In this document: positions 1 to 8,252 of the stretch, piece after piece
Position numbering within the stretch: position 1 is the stretch's first letter
Layout of the letters: every line of letters starts with the position of its first letter
From: Porphyromonadaceae bacterium
GTDB taxonomy: Bacteria > Bacteroidota > Bacteroidia > Bacteroidales > UBA11471
Assembly: GCA_021199145.1 (NCBI GenBank)
Contig: JAJQIP010000123.1
Location: 1-19,821, forward strand
Length of the DNA: 19,821 nt
Reading direction: 5' to 3'
Position numbers and translations under genes: made by a program
The notes under the pieces: model-generated
Database searches by the model: none
Seen by the model: only the letters and a program-made list of their open reading frames with translations
Told to the model about the DNA's origin: nothing

Positions 1-15
1 GAAATGAGGAATAAT

Positions 16-46
16 TTTGGGTATGCCGAGTATTTGTTTACCTTTG
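16..46 (+). promoter_or_regulatory. Bacteroidetes-type promoter of the tsaC-fmt run
   Basis: TTTG at 16-19 and TACCTTTG at 39-46 are separated by exactly 19 bases, a full match to the Bacteroidetes vegetative consensus (TTTG, about 19 bases, TAnnTTTG). Transcription would begin around 52-54, leaving a very short leader before the ATG at 70. This is the clearest promoter in the window. It most likely drives the four closely spaced genes up to fmt. Confidence 0.7.
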
Positions 47-69
47 CTACCTTAAAAAGGTAATCCTAA

Positions 70-633
70 ATGGATAATGATATAAAAAAAGCGTGCGAAA
101 TCATGACCCAAGGAGGAGTCATACTATACCCCACAGATACCATTTGGGGCATCGGTTGTGATGCGACTAATCCAGAAGCTGTGAAACGCATATATGAAAT
201 AAAACATCGGATTGATAGCAAAGCGATGATTGTACTGGTAGATAGTATGGCAAAAGTGGACTTTTATGTACGTGAAATTCCCGATACAGCTTGGAATCTT
301 ATTGAAGTCGCAGACAAACCGTTAACCATCATCTATCCCAATGGCCGAAACCTGGCGGAGAATGTTCTAGCTGAAGATGGCAGTATAGGAATACGTATCA
401 CTCAAGAAAATTTTTCTAAAAGATTGTGTCAACAGTTCCGAAAAGCGATTGTATCCACCTCGGCCAATATTAGCGGACAACCTGCGCCGACCCATTTCAA
501 AGAGATAAGTGAAGAGATTAAATCTGCTGTCGATTATATCGTCACCTATCGACAAGACGATAACTCTTGTGCTGCACCATCAAGCGTGATATGGCTCGGC
601 AAAGATGGAAGTTTGAAAATATTACGTCCATAA
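70..633 (+). CDS. tsaC: L-threonylcarbamoyladenylate synthase (TsaC/Sua5/YrdC family)
   Basis: This protein makes threonylcarbamoyl-AMP from threonine, bicarbonate and ATP. That is the first step of the t6A37 modification on tRNAs that read ANN codons, and it takes place in the cytoplasm. At 187 residues it is the short YrdC-only form and lacks the C-terminal Sua5 domain. Visible family marks are the N-terminal GGVILYPTDTIWGIGCDA segment (residues 15-32), the basic KHR...SK stretch (45-51) that corresponds to the nucleotide-binding KxR motif, and STSANISGQP (129-138). The ATG at 70 lies about 17 bases downstream of the predicted transcription start and has no strong Shine-Dalgarno sequence, as is usual in this phylum. 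The stop is 4 bases before the next gene, so the two are probably co-transcribed. A generic YciO-like paralogue with another substrate cannot be excluded, because many Bacteroidetes carry more than one family member. Confidence 0.88.
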   Translation: MDNDIKKACEIMTQGGVILYPTDTIWGIGCDATNPEAVKRIYEIKHRIDSKAMIVLVDSMAKVDFYVREIPDTAWNLIEVADKPLTIIYPNGRNLAENVLAEDGSIGIRITQENFSKRLCQQFRKAIVSTSANISGQPAPTHFKEISEEIKSAVDYIVTYRQDDNSCAAPSSVIWLGKDGSLKILRP

Positions 634-637
634 GGGT

Positions 638-2053
638 ATGAATTCAAATCGACAAATAGCCAAATATGTCATTAGCGACTGGATAGCGGTTAATGTCGGT
701 TGGTTCTTATTCAATATTTTCCGATTCTACATATTTCCCATTAATAGGGCAATAGATTCATTACCGACATTCCTTTCCTATCCCAAAATCATTGAAGGTC
801 AAATTATTTTCCCCTTATTTTTCATAGGAATTTTTTATTTGTCAGGATATTACAACTGTCCGTTCCTAAAATCTCGCTTGGAAGAATTCTTCACAACAAT
901 ATTTTCATTGCTAATCGGCACACTGATAATTTTCTTTTTCGTTGTTCTAAACGATTTATCGTGGGGCGATTACAGTTATAGCGGCTTTATAGCAGCATTT
1001 GCCTTACAATTTGTCTGTGTATATCCATGCCGTTTTGCTATTACAAGCCATGCGACAAAGAAAATACATACACGCAAGTGGGGGAACAACACCTTGATAA
1101 TTGGTTCCGGTAAAAAAGCCCGCACATTAGCTGCCGAGTTAAACAGTCAACGTAAATCTCAAGGATTCAATCTGATAGGATATGTTGAAAGTGAAACTGA
1201 TACATCGCCCCTTCCTCCCACAGACCTACCACAATTTAAAGCAGAGCAACTCCAGGAAATCATCAAAAAGGATACGATAAAACAACTCATCGTAGCACTT
1301 GATGGAAATGACTGGCATTCGATACAAAAAGAGACGAATCTGTTATATAAGTACGATTTGCCCATATTGGTCTTGTCCGATAACTATGCGACTCTCTTTT
1401 CCACCGTAAAAATGACCAATATACTTGGCACACCGCTTATTAATATCACTACCTGTGCCTTATCGGAAAGTCAGAAAAACATCAAACGTCTATGCGATAT
1501 TCTCTTATCGTCCTTAGCATTAGTTCTTCTCTCTCCCGTAATTATTGGCATTACCCTTGCCATACGAGCCACATCTCCAGGAAAAATTATTTACCGGCAA
1601 CAACGTGTCGGATTCCGACAAAAAGAATTTACTCTATACAAATTCAGGAGCATGATTTTCGATGCTGAGGAAAGTGGAGTTCCCATACTATCCAGCGAAA
1701 ACGATACTCGTGTTACCCCTATAGGCCATTTTTTGAGGAAATATCGGTTGGACGAAATTCCTCAATTTTGGAATATTCTCAAAGGTGACATGTCCTTAGT
1801 CGGACCTCGACCAGAACGGCGTTATTTCGTTGATCAACTCCTGCAACAATTCCCTCACTACAACCTTATTCACCAACTACGGCCGGGCCTTACCTCTTGG
1901 GGTATGGTGAAGTTCGGATATGCTCGCAATATTGAGGAAATGGGCGAGAGACTTAAATATGAAATGCTCTATCTTGAGAACATTTCCCTGATGCTCGACC
2001 TAAAAATCATAATATATACGATAAAAACGGTGTTAGCCGGGAAAGGCATGTAA
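638..2053 (+). CDS. Polyprenyl-phosphate sugar-1-phosphate transferase (WbaP/WcaJ-like)
   Basis: This is a membrane enzyme that starts capsule or exopolysaccharide repeat units by moving a sugar-1-phosphate from a UDP-sugar onto undecaprenyl phosphate. Its 471 residues have the full-length architecture. Four hydrophobic segments lie near residues 11-30, 53-70, 87-106 and 114-131. A Rossmann-like middle domain with GSGKKAR (156-162) follows, then a fifth hydrophobic segment (286-308). The catalytic bacterial sugar transferase domain has KFRSM (335-339), the conserved Asp-Glu pair in RLDEIPQ (D372, E373) and LVGPRPE (387-393). The sugar is not determinable; glucose or galactose is usual for this architecture. 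The gene lies 4 bases after tsaC and 4 bases before the ClC gene. It is an odd companion for a tRNA-modification gene and fmt, with no glycosyltransferase or Wzx/Wzy gene beside it, so it may act on a polysaccharide encoded elsewhere. Confidence 0.9.
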   Translation: MNSNRQIAKYVISDWIAVNVGWFLFNIFRFYIFPINRAIDSLPTFLSYPKIIEGQIIFPLFFIGIFYLSGYYNCPFLKSRLEEFFTTIFSLLIGTLIIFFFVVLNDLSWGDYSYSGFIAAFALQFVCVYPCRFAITSHATKKIHTRKWGNNTLIIGSGKKARTLAAELNSQRKSQGFNLIGYVESETDTSPLPPTDLPQFKAEQLQEIIKKDTIKQLIVALDGNDWHSIQKETNLLYKYDLPILVLSDNYATLFSTVKMTNILGTPLINITTCALSESQKNIKRLCDILLSSLALVLLSPVIIGITLAIRATSPGKIIYRQQRVGFRQKEFTLYKFRSMIFDAEESGVPILSSENDTRVTPIGHFLRKYRLDEIPQFWNILKGDMSLVGPRPERRYFVDQLLQQFPHYNLIHQLRPGLTSWGMVKFGYARNIEEMGERLKYEMLYLENISLMLDLKIIIYTIKTVLAGKGM

Positions 2054-2057
2054 TGAC

Positions 2058-3839
2058 ATGAAACAAGATATGTTTCTGAAAATATTAGTGTGGCGAGAAA
2101 AACATATCAAGGAAAAGAATTTCGTCATAATGCTGAGTTTCCTTATCGGTGTTTTAGGGGCATTGGCGGCATTGATATTAAAGGGAGCAATATACCTGAT
2201 ACAAAAACTCCTCACTGACCATTTTTCTATTGAGAGCGCCAATTACCTGTATCTTATATACCCGATTATTGGCATTGGCCTTTCTTGGATTTATGTCCAT
2301 TATATTGTAAAAGACGATATAAGTCATGGAGTTACAAGAGTCCTATATGCCATTTCACAACGTAAAAGCCGATTGAAGCCCCACAATATGTATAGCTCTA
2401 TTATTTCGAGTTCTATCACCATAGGTTTTGGCGGGTCGGTCGGTGCAGAAGCACCTATTGTATATACAGGTGCGGCCATCGGGTCAAATCTGGGCAAACT
2501 ATTCAGGCTTGACCAGCGAGTTCTTATGCTTTTGGTAGGTTGTGGTGCTGCGGCAGGTATTGCCGGTATTTTTAAGGCCCCATTTGCCGGTTTGCTTTTC
2601 ACAATCGAGGTTTTGATGATTGATCTTACAGCTACATCCATCATGCCCCTCATCGTAGCTTCGGCTACAGCAGCGACAATAACCTATATCATATCGGGTC
2701 AAGGTGCACAATTCGCCATTGACCACACCCAAATATTCTCTTTTAATAGATTACCCTACGTACTTATATTAGGCATTCTTTGCGGATTTGTATCCTATTA
2801 TTTCACGCACATGACCTACTTCCTCGAAGGCATATTCAATAAGTTGAAAAAACCTATATGGAAATTTCTTTTAGGAGCGGTTGTACTGAGTGCCATCATC
2901 TTTATTCTTCCTCCGTTATATGGTGAAGGATATGACTTTATTCAGAAGCTGTTAAATGGGCAAATTGACACCATTACCAATGAGAGCCTCTTTTTTGCCT
3001 GGAAGGACAATTTCGCCATACTCACCATATTCTTGGCGTTAATCATTCTTTTGAAGGTCTTTGCCACGGCCATGACAACAGGAGGTGGCGGTGTAGGCGG
3101 AACATTTGCGCCAAGCCTATATGTTGGATGTGTATTCGGCTTCCTATTCGCATTCACGGTCAATCATTTCCACCTTTTTGCCACCCCATTATCCACTACC
3201 AATTTCGCACTTATGGGTATGGCCGGTGTCATGTCAGGAGTCATGCATGCCCCATTGATGGCATTTTTCTTAACGGCAGAATTGACAGGGAGTTATGACC
3301 TCTTTCTCCCACTCATGATAACCTCAGCCGTAGCATTCTGGACAATCCGACTGTTTGACACCCACAATCTCTACACATTGCGTTTAGCACAAAGAGGGGA
3401 ACTGATTACACACCACAAGGACAAAGCCGTTCTTACCTTGCTTAAAGTTGATAACGTCATTGAAACAGATTTCCTTCCTGTACATCCCGATATGACATTA
3501 GGAGATATGGTAAAGGTAATTTCACAATCTCACCGGAATTCATTCCCTGTGCTTGACCAAAATGGAATACTGTTAGGAATCGTATTACTAGATGATATTC
3601 GTAATATCATGTTCCGCACCGAGCTGTATGAGCGATTCAAGGTAAGTACATTCATGATTATTCCACCCGGGAAAATTGAAATCAATATGCCCATGGAACA
3701 GGTGATGAAAATATTTGACGAGACAAATGCCTGGAATTTGCCTGTAGTTGACAGCGAAAGCAAATACCTTGGATTTGTTTCAAAATCGAAAATATTTAAT
3801 TCCTACCGTCGCGTATTGGTACATTTCTCCCAAGATTAA
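2058..3839 (+). CDS. ClC-family chloride channel/transporter with C-terminal CBS pair
   Basis: This is an integral membrane anion transporter of 593 residues. The ClC membrane core spans about residues 20-440, with many hydrophobic helices, and two CBS domains follow (about 460-590). Compared with E. coli ClC-ec1, the gating-glutamate motif GREGP appears as GAEAP (129-133, E131 kept) and GxFxP appears as GTFAP (348-352). The first selectivity motif GSGIP is replaced by SHGVT (89-93), which puts a histidine where the chloride-coordinating serine normally sits. At the internal proton-glutamate position (E203 of ClC-ec1) the sequence reads IEVL (E184, V185), so a valine stands there as in animal ClC channels. 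CBS domains in this family usually bind adenine nucleotides. Transport mode (channel or exchanger) and anion preference cannot be decided by reading. The gene sits 4 bases after the sugar transferase and 10 bases before fmt. Confidence 0.92.
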   Translation: MKQDMFLKILVWREKHIKEKNFVIMLSFLIGVLGALAALILKGAIYLIQKLLTDHFSIESANYLYLIYPIIGIGLSWIYVHYIVKDDISHGVTRVLYAISQRKSRLKPHNMYSSIISSSITIGFGGSVGAEAPIVYTGAAIGSNLGKLFRLDQRVLMLLVGCGAAAGIAGIFKAPFAGLLFTIEVLMIDLTATSIMPLIVASATAATITYIISGQGAQFAIDHTQIFSFNRLPYVLILGILCGFVSYYFTHMTYFLEGIFNKLKKPIWKFLLGAVVLSAIIFILPPLYGEGYDFIQKLLNGQIDTITNESLFFAWKDNFAILTIFLALIILLKVFATAMTTGGGGVGGTFAPSLYVGCVFGFLFAFTVNHFHLFATPLSTTNFALMGMAGVMSGVMHAPLMAFFLTAELTGSYDLFLPLMITSAVAFWTIRLFDTHNLYTLRLAQRGELITHHKDKAVLTLLKVDNVIETDFLPVHPDMTLGDMVKVISQSHRNSFPVLDQNGILLGIVLLDDIRNIMFRTELYERFKVSTFMIIPPGKIEINMPMEQVMKIFDETNAWNLPVVDSESKYLGFVSKSKIFNSYRRVLVHFSQD

Positions 3840-3849
3840 TCCGCTTAAC

Positions 3850-4821
3850 ATGGAAAAAGAAGCGTTGCGTATTGTATTTATGGGAACTCCCGATTTTGCG
3901 GTGGAAAGCCTCAAACGGTTAGTTGAAAAAAATTATCAAGTCGTAGGAGTTATCACTATGCCGGACAAACCGGCCGGACGGGGTCATAAAATTCAATTCT
4001 CAGCCGTCAAACAATACGCCTTGTCCCAAAATCTACCTATTCTACAACCCGAAAAACTAAAGGACCCAGATTTTCTGACAGCTTTATGCCGATGGGAAGC
4101 GGACTTACAAATTGTCGTGGCATTCCGTATGCTACCAGAAGTTGTATGGGATATGCCTCGATACGGAACGTTCAATTTACATGCCTCTCTCCTGCCTCAA
4201 TACCGGGGAGCCGCACCCATCAACTGGGCCATAATCAACGGAGAAAAAATGACAGGGGCTACAACCTTTTTCCTTACTCACGAGATAGATACGGGACGTA
4301 TCATTCTGCAACGTTCCCTCCCCATCACATCCGATGACAATGCCGGTTCCATACATGACAAACTGATGGTTTTGGGTGCCGATATGGTTACCGACACCGT
4401 CGATAGAATACTTCAGGGAAATTTTTCTTGTATTGAACAGGAAAAACTCGAAACCGTGCCGCTACATACAGCTCCCAAAATTTTCAAAGAGGATTGCCGA
4501 ATCGATTGGAAATTGTCTGCTCACAACATACACAACTTCATCCGTGGATTGTCTCCCTATCCAGCAGCCTGGTGCGAATGGATAAAAGGAGATGTCCGGT
4601 ATTCGCCCGTAAAAATATTTGAAACAGAAGAGGTAAAAAATTCTACCGCAGGAAATGCCTCCATCGGGACTATTTCCACGGATGGAAAATCATTTATCGA
4701 AATCCAGTGTGGAGAGAATTCCCTACGTATTTTATCCTTGCAATTACCAGGGAAAAAACGCTTATCGGTCAGCGAGTTGCTACGAGGATTTTCCTTGAAC
4801 AATGATTTTACCTGCCTCTAA
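3850..4821 (+). CDS. fmt: Methionyl-tRNA formyltransferase
   Basis: This enzyme formylates the methionine on initiator tRNA using 10-formyltetrahydrofolate, and is cytoplasmic. I chose the ATG at 3850 because the protein then begins MEKEALRIVFMGTPDFA, the normal family N-terminus. The reading frame stays open upstream to 3748, but that extra stretch overlaps the end of the ClC gene and has no homologous look. From this start it has 323 residues, close to the roughly 315 of E. coli Fmt. The catalytic triad is visible as N109 and H111 in FNLHASLLP and D147 in HEIDTG, with the SLLPQYRGAAPINWAI folate-site segment between them. The C-terminal tRNA-binding domain covers roughly residues 205-320. 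The gene is the last of its run, and its stop codon lies inside a palindrome that probably ends transcription. Confidence 0.96.
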   Translation: MEKEALRIVFMGTPDFAVESLKRLVEKNYQVVGVITMPDKPAGRGHKIQFSAVKQYALSQNLPILQPEKLKDPDFLTALCRWEADLQIVVAFRMLPEVVWDMPRYGTFNLHASLLPQYRGAAPINWAIINGEKMTGATTFFLTHEIDTGRIILQRSLPITSDDNAGSIHDKLMVLGADMVTDTVDRILQGNFSCIEQEKLETVPLHTAPKIFKEDCRIDWKLSAHNIHNFIRGLSPYPAAWCEWIKGDVRYSPVKIFETEEVKNSTAGNASIGTISTDGKSFIEIQCGENSLRILSLQLPGKKRLSVSELLRGFSLNNDFTCL

Positions 4822-4839
4822 ATAGAGACCAAAATCATT
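4801..4839. terminator. Bidirectional hairpin between convergent fmt and ugd
   Basis: AATGATTTT (4801-4809) is the exact reverse complement of AAAATCATT (4831-4839). Inside it, CTCT (4816-4819) pairs with AGAG (4824-4827) around a small loop, with unpaired bases between the two stems. The T-rich and A-rich arms give each strand a short U-tract, as expected for a terminator shared by two convergent genes. The fmt stop codon (4819-4821) lies inside the structure. The stem is weak in GC, so its efficiency is uncertain. Confidence 0.5.
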
Positions 4840-4865
4840 CATTTATAAATAACGCCACACGTCGA

Positions 4866-6182
4866 TTAGCATCGTCCAATGGACAAATAGGTAAAGCCCT
4901 TTGCTCGCAACTCATCAGCTTCATAGATATTCCGGCCATCAACGATAAGAGGGGAACGCATCAATTTTTTTATAGCTATCCAATTCGGTAAACGGAATTG
5001 CTTCCATTCTGTCAACAATAACAAGGCATCGGCATTCAATACGGCATCATACATATCCGTTGCATACTCCACCGTATCTCCAATACGCCGCCGACATTCG
5101 TCCATCGACACAGGGTCATACACCCGTATTTTACATCCCGCATCCTGCAATGACTTTATCACTATCAACGAAGCAGCTTCACGCATATCATCGGTTTCCG
5201 GTTTGAACGCCAGGCCCCATAAGGCAATTGTCTTATTTTTCAAATCCTGTCCATAGTAACGACTCAGTTTTTGAAAAAGCACCGTCTTTTGGTATTCGTT
5301 CACCTCTTCAACGGCCTGCAATACCTTCATAGTATAACCTGCCTTTTCAGCGGTCTTTATCAACGCTTTCACATCTTTAGGGAAACAACTTCCCCCGTAG
5401 CCACACCCCGGATAGAGGAATTTCGAACCGATTCGGCTATCACTTCCAATCCCCTTACGCACCATATTCACATCAGCGCCTACCAATTCACAGAGATTGG
5501 CAATATCATTCATAAATGATATACGGGTAGCTAACATCGAATTAGCCGCATATTTTATCATCTCGGCGCTAGGGATATCGGTAAAAATTACCCGGAAATT
5601 ATTCAACAGGAAAGGCCGATAGAGTTTGCCAATCAATTCCTTGGCTTTTTCACTCTCTACGCCGACAACGACTCGGTCGGGTGACATAAAATCTTTTATG
5701 GCTGCCCCCTCTTTAAGAAATTCCGGATTGGAAGCCACATCAAAGGGAATCTTTTCCCCCCGGAGTGAAAGTTCCTCCTCGATGACGGCCTTTACTTTTT
5801 GTGCCGTGCCTACAGGCACCGTACTTTTGGTTACCAAAATGGTGTATTTCTTGATATTCCGTCCAAATTCCCGGGCTACAGCCAAAACATATTGTAGGTC
5901 GGCACTTCCATCCTCATCCGGTGGAGTACCTACTGCTGAGAAAACGATTTCAACGTCATCGAGACAACTGGTCAAAGAGGTAGAGAAATGCAAACGACCT
6001 TCTTGCGTATTCCGAAGCACAAGTTCATCAAGACCGGGTTCATAGATAGGCACCTTACCCTGTAATAGCATGTTTATCTTTTCTTCATTTACATCCACAC
6101 AGGTCACGTCAGCACCCATCTCGGCAAAACAGGTCCCCGAAACCAATCCGACATATCCTGTACCTACTATCGCTATTTTCAT
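4866..6182 (-). CDS. ugd: UDP-glucose 6-dehydrogenase
   Basis: This enzyme oxidises UDP-glucose twice with NAD+ to UDP-glucuronate, a precursor for acidic surface polysaccharides. It has 438 residues, typical for the family. The N-terminal Rossmann fold is visible as IVGTGYVGLVSGTCFAEMG (residues 5-23), followed by the conserved KSTVPVGT (119-126), SNPEFLKEG (151-159) and the catalytic cysteine C266 in GCGYGGSCFPKD. The C-terminal nucleotide-sugar binding domain contains ALWGLAFKPETDD, also conserved. A closely related UDP-N-acetyl-mannosamine or GDP-mannose dehydrogenase is less likely, because the KSTVPVGT and active-site segments match Ugd best. The gene starts 41 bases after the DUF349 gene on the same strand, so read-through is plausible. 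I saw no clear promoter of its own in that gap. Confidence 0.95.
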   Translation of the reverse strand: MKIAIVGTGYVGLVSGTCFAEMGADVTCVDVNEEKINMLLQGKVPIYEPGLDELVLRNTQEGRLHFSTSLTSCLDDVEIVFSAVGTPPDEDGSADLQYVLAVAREFGRNIKKYTILVTKSTVPVGTAQKVKAVIEEELSLRGEKIPFDVASNPEFLKEGAAIKDFMSPDRVVVGVESEKAKELIGKLYRPFLLNNFRVIFTDIPSAEMIKYAANSMLATRISFMNDIANLCELVGADVNMVRKGIGSDSRIGSKFLYPGCGYGGSCFPKDVKALIKTAEKAGYTMKVLQAVEEVNEYQKTVLFQKLSRYYGQDLKNKTIALWGLAFKPETDDMREAASLIVIKSLQDAGCKIRVYDPVSMDECRRRIGDTVEYATDMYDAVLNADALLLLTEWKQFRLPNWIAIKKLMRSPLIVDGRNIYEADELRAKGFTYLSIGRC

Positions 6183-6223
6183 TCAATCTCTGTTTTAGAC
6201 TCTTACCTTTATCAGCTCTTCTC

Positions 6224-8146
6224 TTATTGCAATTTTTCATCAATTAGCCCTATTTTCTGAGCCATCAATTGCATATCGTTTTTCAGCTTTTCAATTTTCC
6301 GTTCCAATTCCTCAACCATTTTATTCCCCGATTTAGAAGAGACATTGAGGAAACCCATATTATTTTGATAGGTCTGTAAATCACTCTTGATACCTTCATA
6401 TGCACGCATCAGGCGTTCCCGTTCCCGGAAAAGTTTGTTTTGCGCCTGATCCGATGAAGCCAACTCTTCCACAGTATTGCTATACATATCCAAACGGCTC
6501 CGTACATCCTTTATATTCCAACGCTTGAAGTGGGCATCGAGAGCTTCTTGATATTGCTTGCGAAGTTTGTCTTTCTCTTTAAACGGCACATGACCGATAG
6601 CCGTCCACTCCGCCATCAAAGCACGAAGTTGTGTCAGCCCCTCTTCTTTATCCAACGTTTCATCAATAGCCTTTATCTTCTCGACAACAGCCTGTTTAGC
6701 CGCCAAATTTTCTTGTTCTGCACCTTTTTTCGAAGAAAATTCCTGTTTACGACGTTCAAAAAAGTGGTCACAAGCTTCTGTAAAACGTTTCCATATCGCA
6801 TCAGAATATTTGCGGGGAACAGCACCAATTGTACGCCACTCTTTTTGAATCTCTATCAACCTATCCGATACCGTACGCCAATCTGTACTGTCTTTCAATG
6901 CTTCAGCCTCTTCACACAAAGCTTTTTTCTTTTCCAGATTGGCCGACATATTCTCTTTCACCGACTTGTAATACTCCGCCTTATGGGTGAAAAACAGATC
7001 ACATGATTTACGGAATCGCTCAAATAGCTGTGTATTTATCTTTCGCGAGGCAAATCCGGTAGCCTTCCAACGCTCTTGCAACCCCAAGACCTCCTTGGTT
7101 CTTTCTTCCCAAGCGGAAAAAGATTGCAACGAGGACAAATCTATTGCCTCTATCTCCTCGCAAAGAGCAGTTTTAGCCTCTTCATTGGCATGCTCCTTGG
7201 CCTTTATGGTTTCAAAATATTCTTGATGACGTTTGTTGATAACCGTGGACGCATTCTTAAAGCGTGTCCATATCTCCTCCCGCATCTCTTTGGCTACAGG
7301 GCCTATACCCCGCCACTCTTCGTGCAGACGTTGCAAAGTCTTAAACGCCTCCAAGACATCGGGAATATCCGCCAAAGCCTCTGCCTGTTCGCAAAGAGAG
7401 GTTTTCTGCTCGAAATTTTTTTTGAAATCGTAATCCCGTAACTCCTTGTGAATTTTCAGTAAATCGTAGAAATCTTCACAGTTTTTCTGGAAGGTTTTCC
7501 ACAATTCACTTACTGCCGAAGCGGGCACATTGACAATCTCCTTGAATTCCTGCTGTTTCTCTTTGAATTCATTATAGTATTTACCGATATTGTCAGGGTC
7601 TTGCAGGTATTTTTTTATTTCGTCAAGTATGGCTTGTTTGCGGGCTAAATTCTCCGTCTTTTCTTTTTCCAGCATTTCGAGATAAGCCGTTTTTTTCTCC
7701 TTGAAAAGATTTAACAGAGTTTTCAAAGTCTCTTCCAACGAGTCAAACGGAATTTGGAAATTGCCCCTCTCCTCTTCAGGTTTCCCTTCATAGGCACGGT
7801 GAGCCTCTTCAATCTCATTTTTCCGCTGCTTATAGTAGGATTGTTTTAGCCCTTCAATCTTATCTTTGACCTCCTCCATCGGCATCTCCAGCAACTCTTT
7901 TATACGCTCGACAATTTGTTCCCGGGTAAGATGCTCAGCTGCAGTTGATTCCGATTCTTCTGTCAAACCTTCGTCAACGCTTTCCTGCGGCATCTCTTCC
8001 ACAGGAGAAGAAAGCTCCGCCGTTTCCGGTTCGAGTTCTGTTTTCGCCTCTGTTTCCCCTTTCACTTCGAGATTGGTATCCGATGAATTGGGCACAACTT
8101 TTTCCTCCATATTGTCTTCTGGTGAAAGAATATTTTGAGATTCCAT
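6224..8146 (-). CDS. DUF349 multi-repeat coiled-coil protein
   Basis: The molecular function is unknown. The protein has 640 residues and no signal peptide or membrane segment, so it is probably cytoplasmic. The first 70 residues are very acidic and poor in order-promoting residues, so they are likely disordered. At least five related helical repeats follow, near residues 165-230, 245-312, 323-393, 405-470 and 478-543. Four of them carry the signature EWR-x-IG (or a variant) followed some 10-15 residues later by WxRF and a paired aromatic (WRGIG 278-282, WRTIG 437-441, WTAIG 514-518, and WKATG 360-364). The first repeat keeps only the WKTF part. A charged coiled coil (about 545-640) closes the protein. 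The ATG at 8146 has no Shine-Dalgarno sequence but a T- and A-rich upstream region, as is common in this phylum. It is conserved across Bacteroidetes as far as I recall, usually annotated only as DUF349. Confidence 0.9.
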   Translation of the reverse strand: MESQNILSPEDNMEEKVVPNSSDTNLEVKGETEAKTELEPETAELSSPVEEMPQESVDEGLTEESESTAAEHLTREQIVERIKELLEMPMEEVKDKIEGLKQSYYKQRKNEIEEAHRAYEGKPEEERGNFQIPFDSLEETLKTLLNLFKEKKTAYLEMLEKEKTENLARKQAILDEIKKYLQDPDNIGKYYNEFKEKQQEFKEIVNVPASAVSELWKTFQKNCEDFYDLLKIHKELRDYDFKKNFEQKTSLCEQAEALADIPDVLEAFKTLQRLHEEWRGIGPVAKEMREEIWTRFKNASTVINKRHQEYFETIKAKEHANEEAKTALCEEIEAIDLSSLQSFSAWEERTKEVLGLQERWKATGFASRKINTQLFERFRKSCDLFFTHKAEYYKSVKENMSANLEKKKALCEEAEALKDSTDWRTVSDRLIEIQKEWRTIGAVPRKYSDAIWKRFTEACDHFFERRKQEFSSKKGAEQENLAAKQAVVEKIKAIDETLDKEEGLTQLRALMAEWTAIGHVPFKEKDKLRKQYQEALDAHFKRWNIKDVRSRLDMYSNTVEELASSDQAQNKLFRERERLMRAYEGIKSDLQTYQNNMGFLNVSSKSGNKMVEELERKIEKLKNDMQLMAQKIGLIDEKLQ

Positions 8147-8180
8147 ATAGTACGAAGTTTAGATAAATTCTATTTGGCTA

Positions 8181-8212
8181 CAAAAGAAGAAAAAAAATCC
8201 ATTTTCCTCAAA
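8181..8212 (-). promoter_or_regulatory. Candidate promoter for the DUF349-ugd pair
   Basis: Read on the minus strand, TTTG (8212-8209) is followed after 20 bases by TTCTTTTG (8188-8181). This differs from the Bacteroidetes -7 consensus TAnnTTTG only at the second base. It would start transcription about 30 bases before the DUF349 ATG. The surrounding A/T-rich sequence makes chance matches likely, so this is tentative. Confidence 0.35.
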
Positions 8213-8219
8213 AAAATCC
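8191..8219. repeat. Short direct repeat in the cas6-DUF349 gap
   Basis: The ten-base word AAAAAAATCC occurs at 8191-8200 and again at 8210-8219, 19 bases apart start to start. It lies in the 106-base gap between the Cas6-like gene and the DUF349 gene, inside the spacer of the candidate promoter. It could be a chance product of A-tracts. Nothing else, neither an RNA gene nor a CRISPR-like unit, was seen in this gap. Confidence 0.3.
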
Positions 8220-8252
8220 CTATTTTTTTAGTTCCCTTCTGAATAGTCTATC

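Noticed and set aside
3748..3849. An upstream ATG would extend fmt by 34 residues.
   Set aside because: It overlaps the end of the ClC gene, and the added residues do not resemble Fmt. The ATG at 3850 gives the family N-terminus.
5626..6045. Open frame of 139 codons opposite ugd.
   Set aside because: It lies fully antisense to a well-conserved gene, is rich in serine and threonine as expected for a shadow frame, and shows no motif.
8147..8252. Possible CRISPR remnant next to the Cas6-like gene.
   Set aside because: Only a ten-base A-rich word repeats twice. There are no repeat units of 25-40 bases and no spacers.
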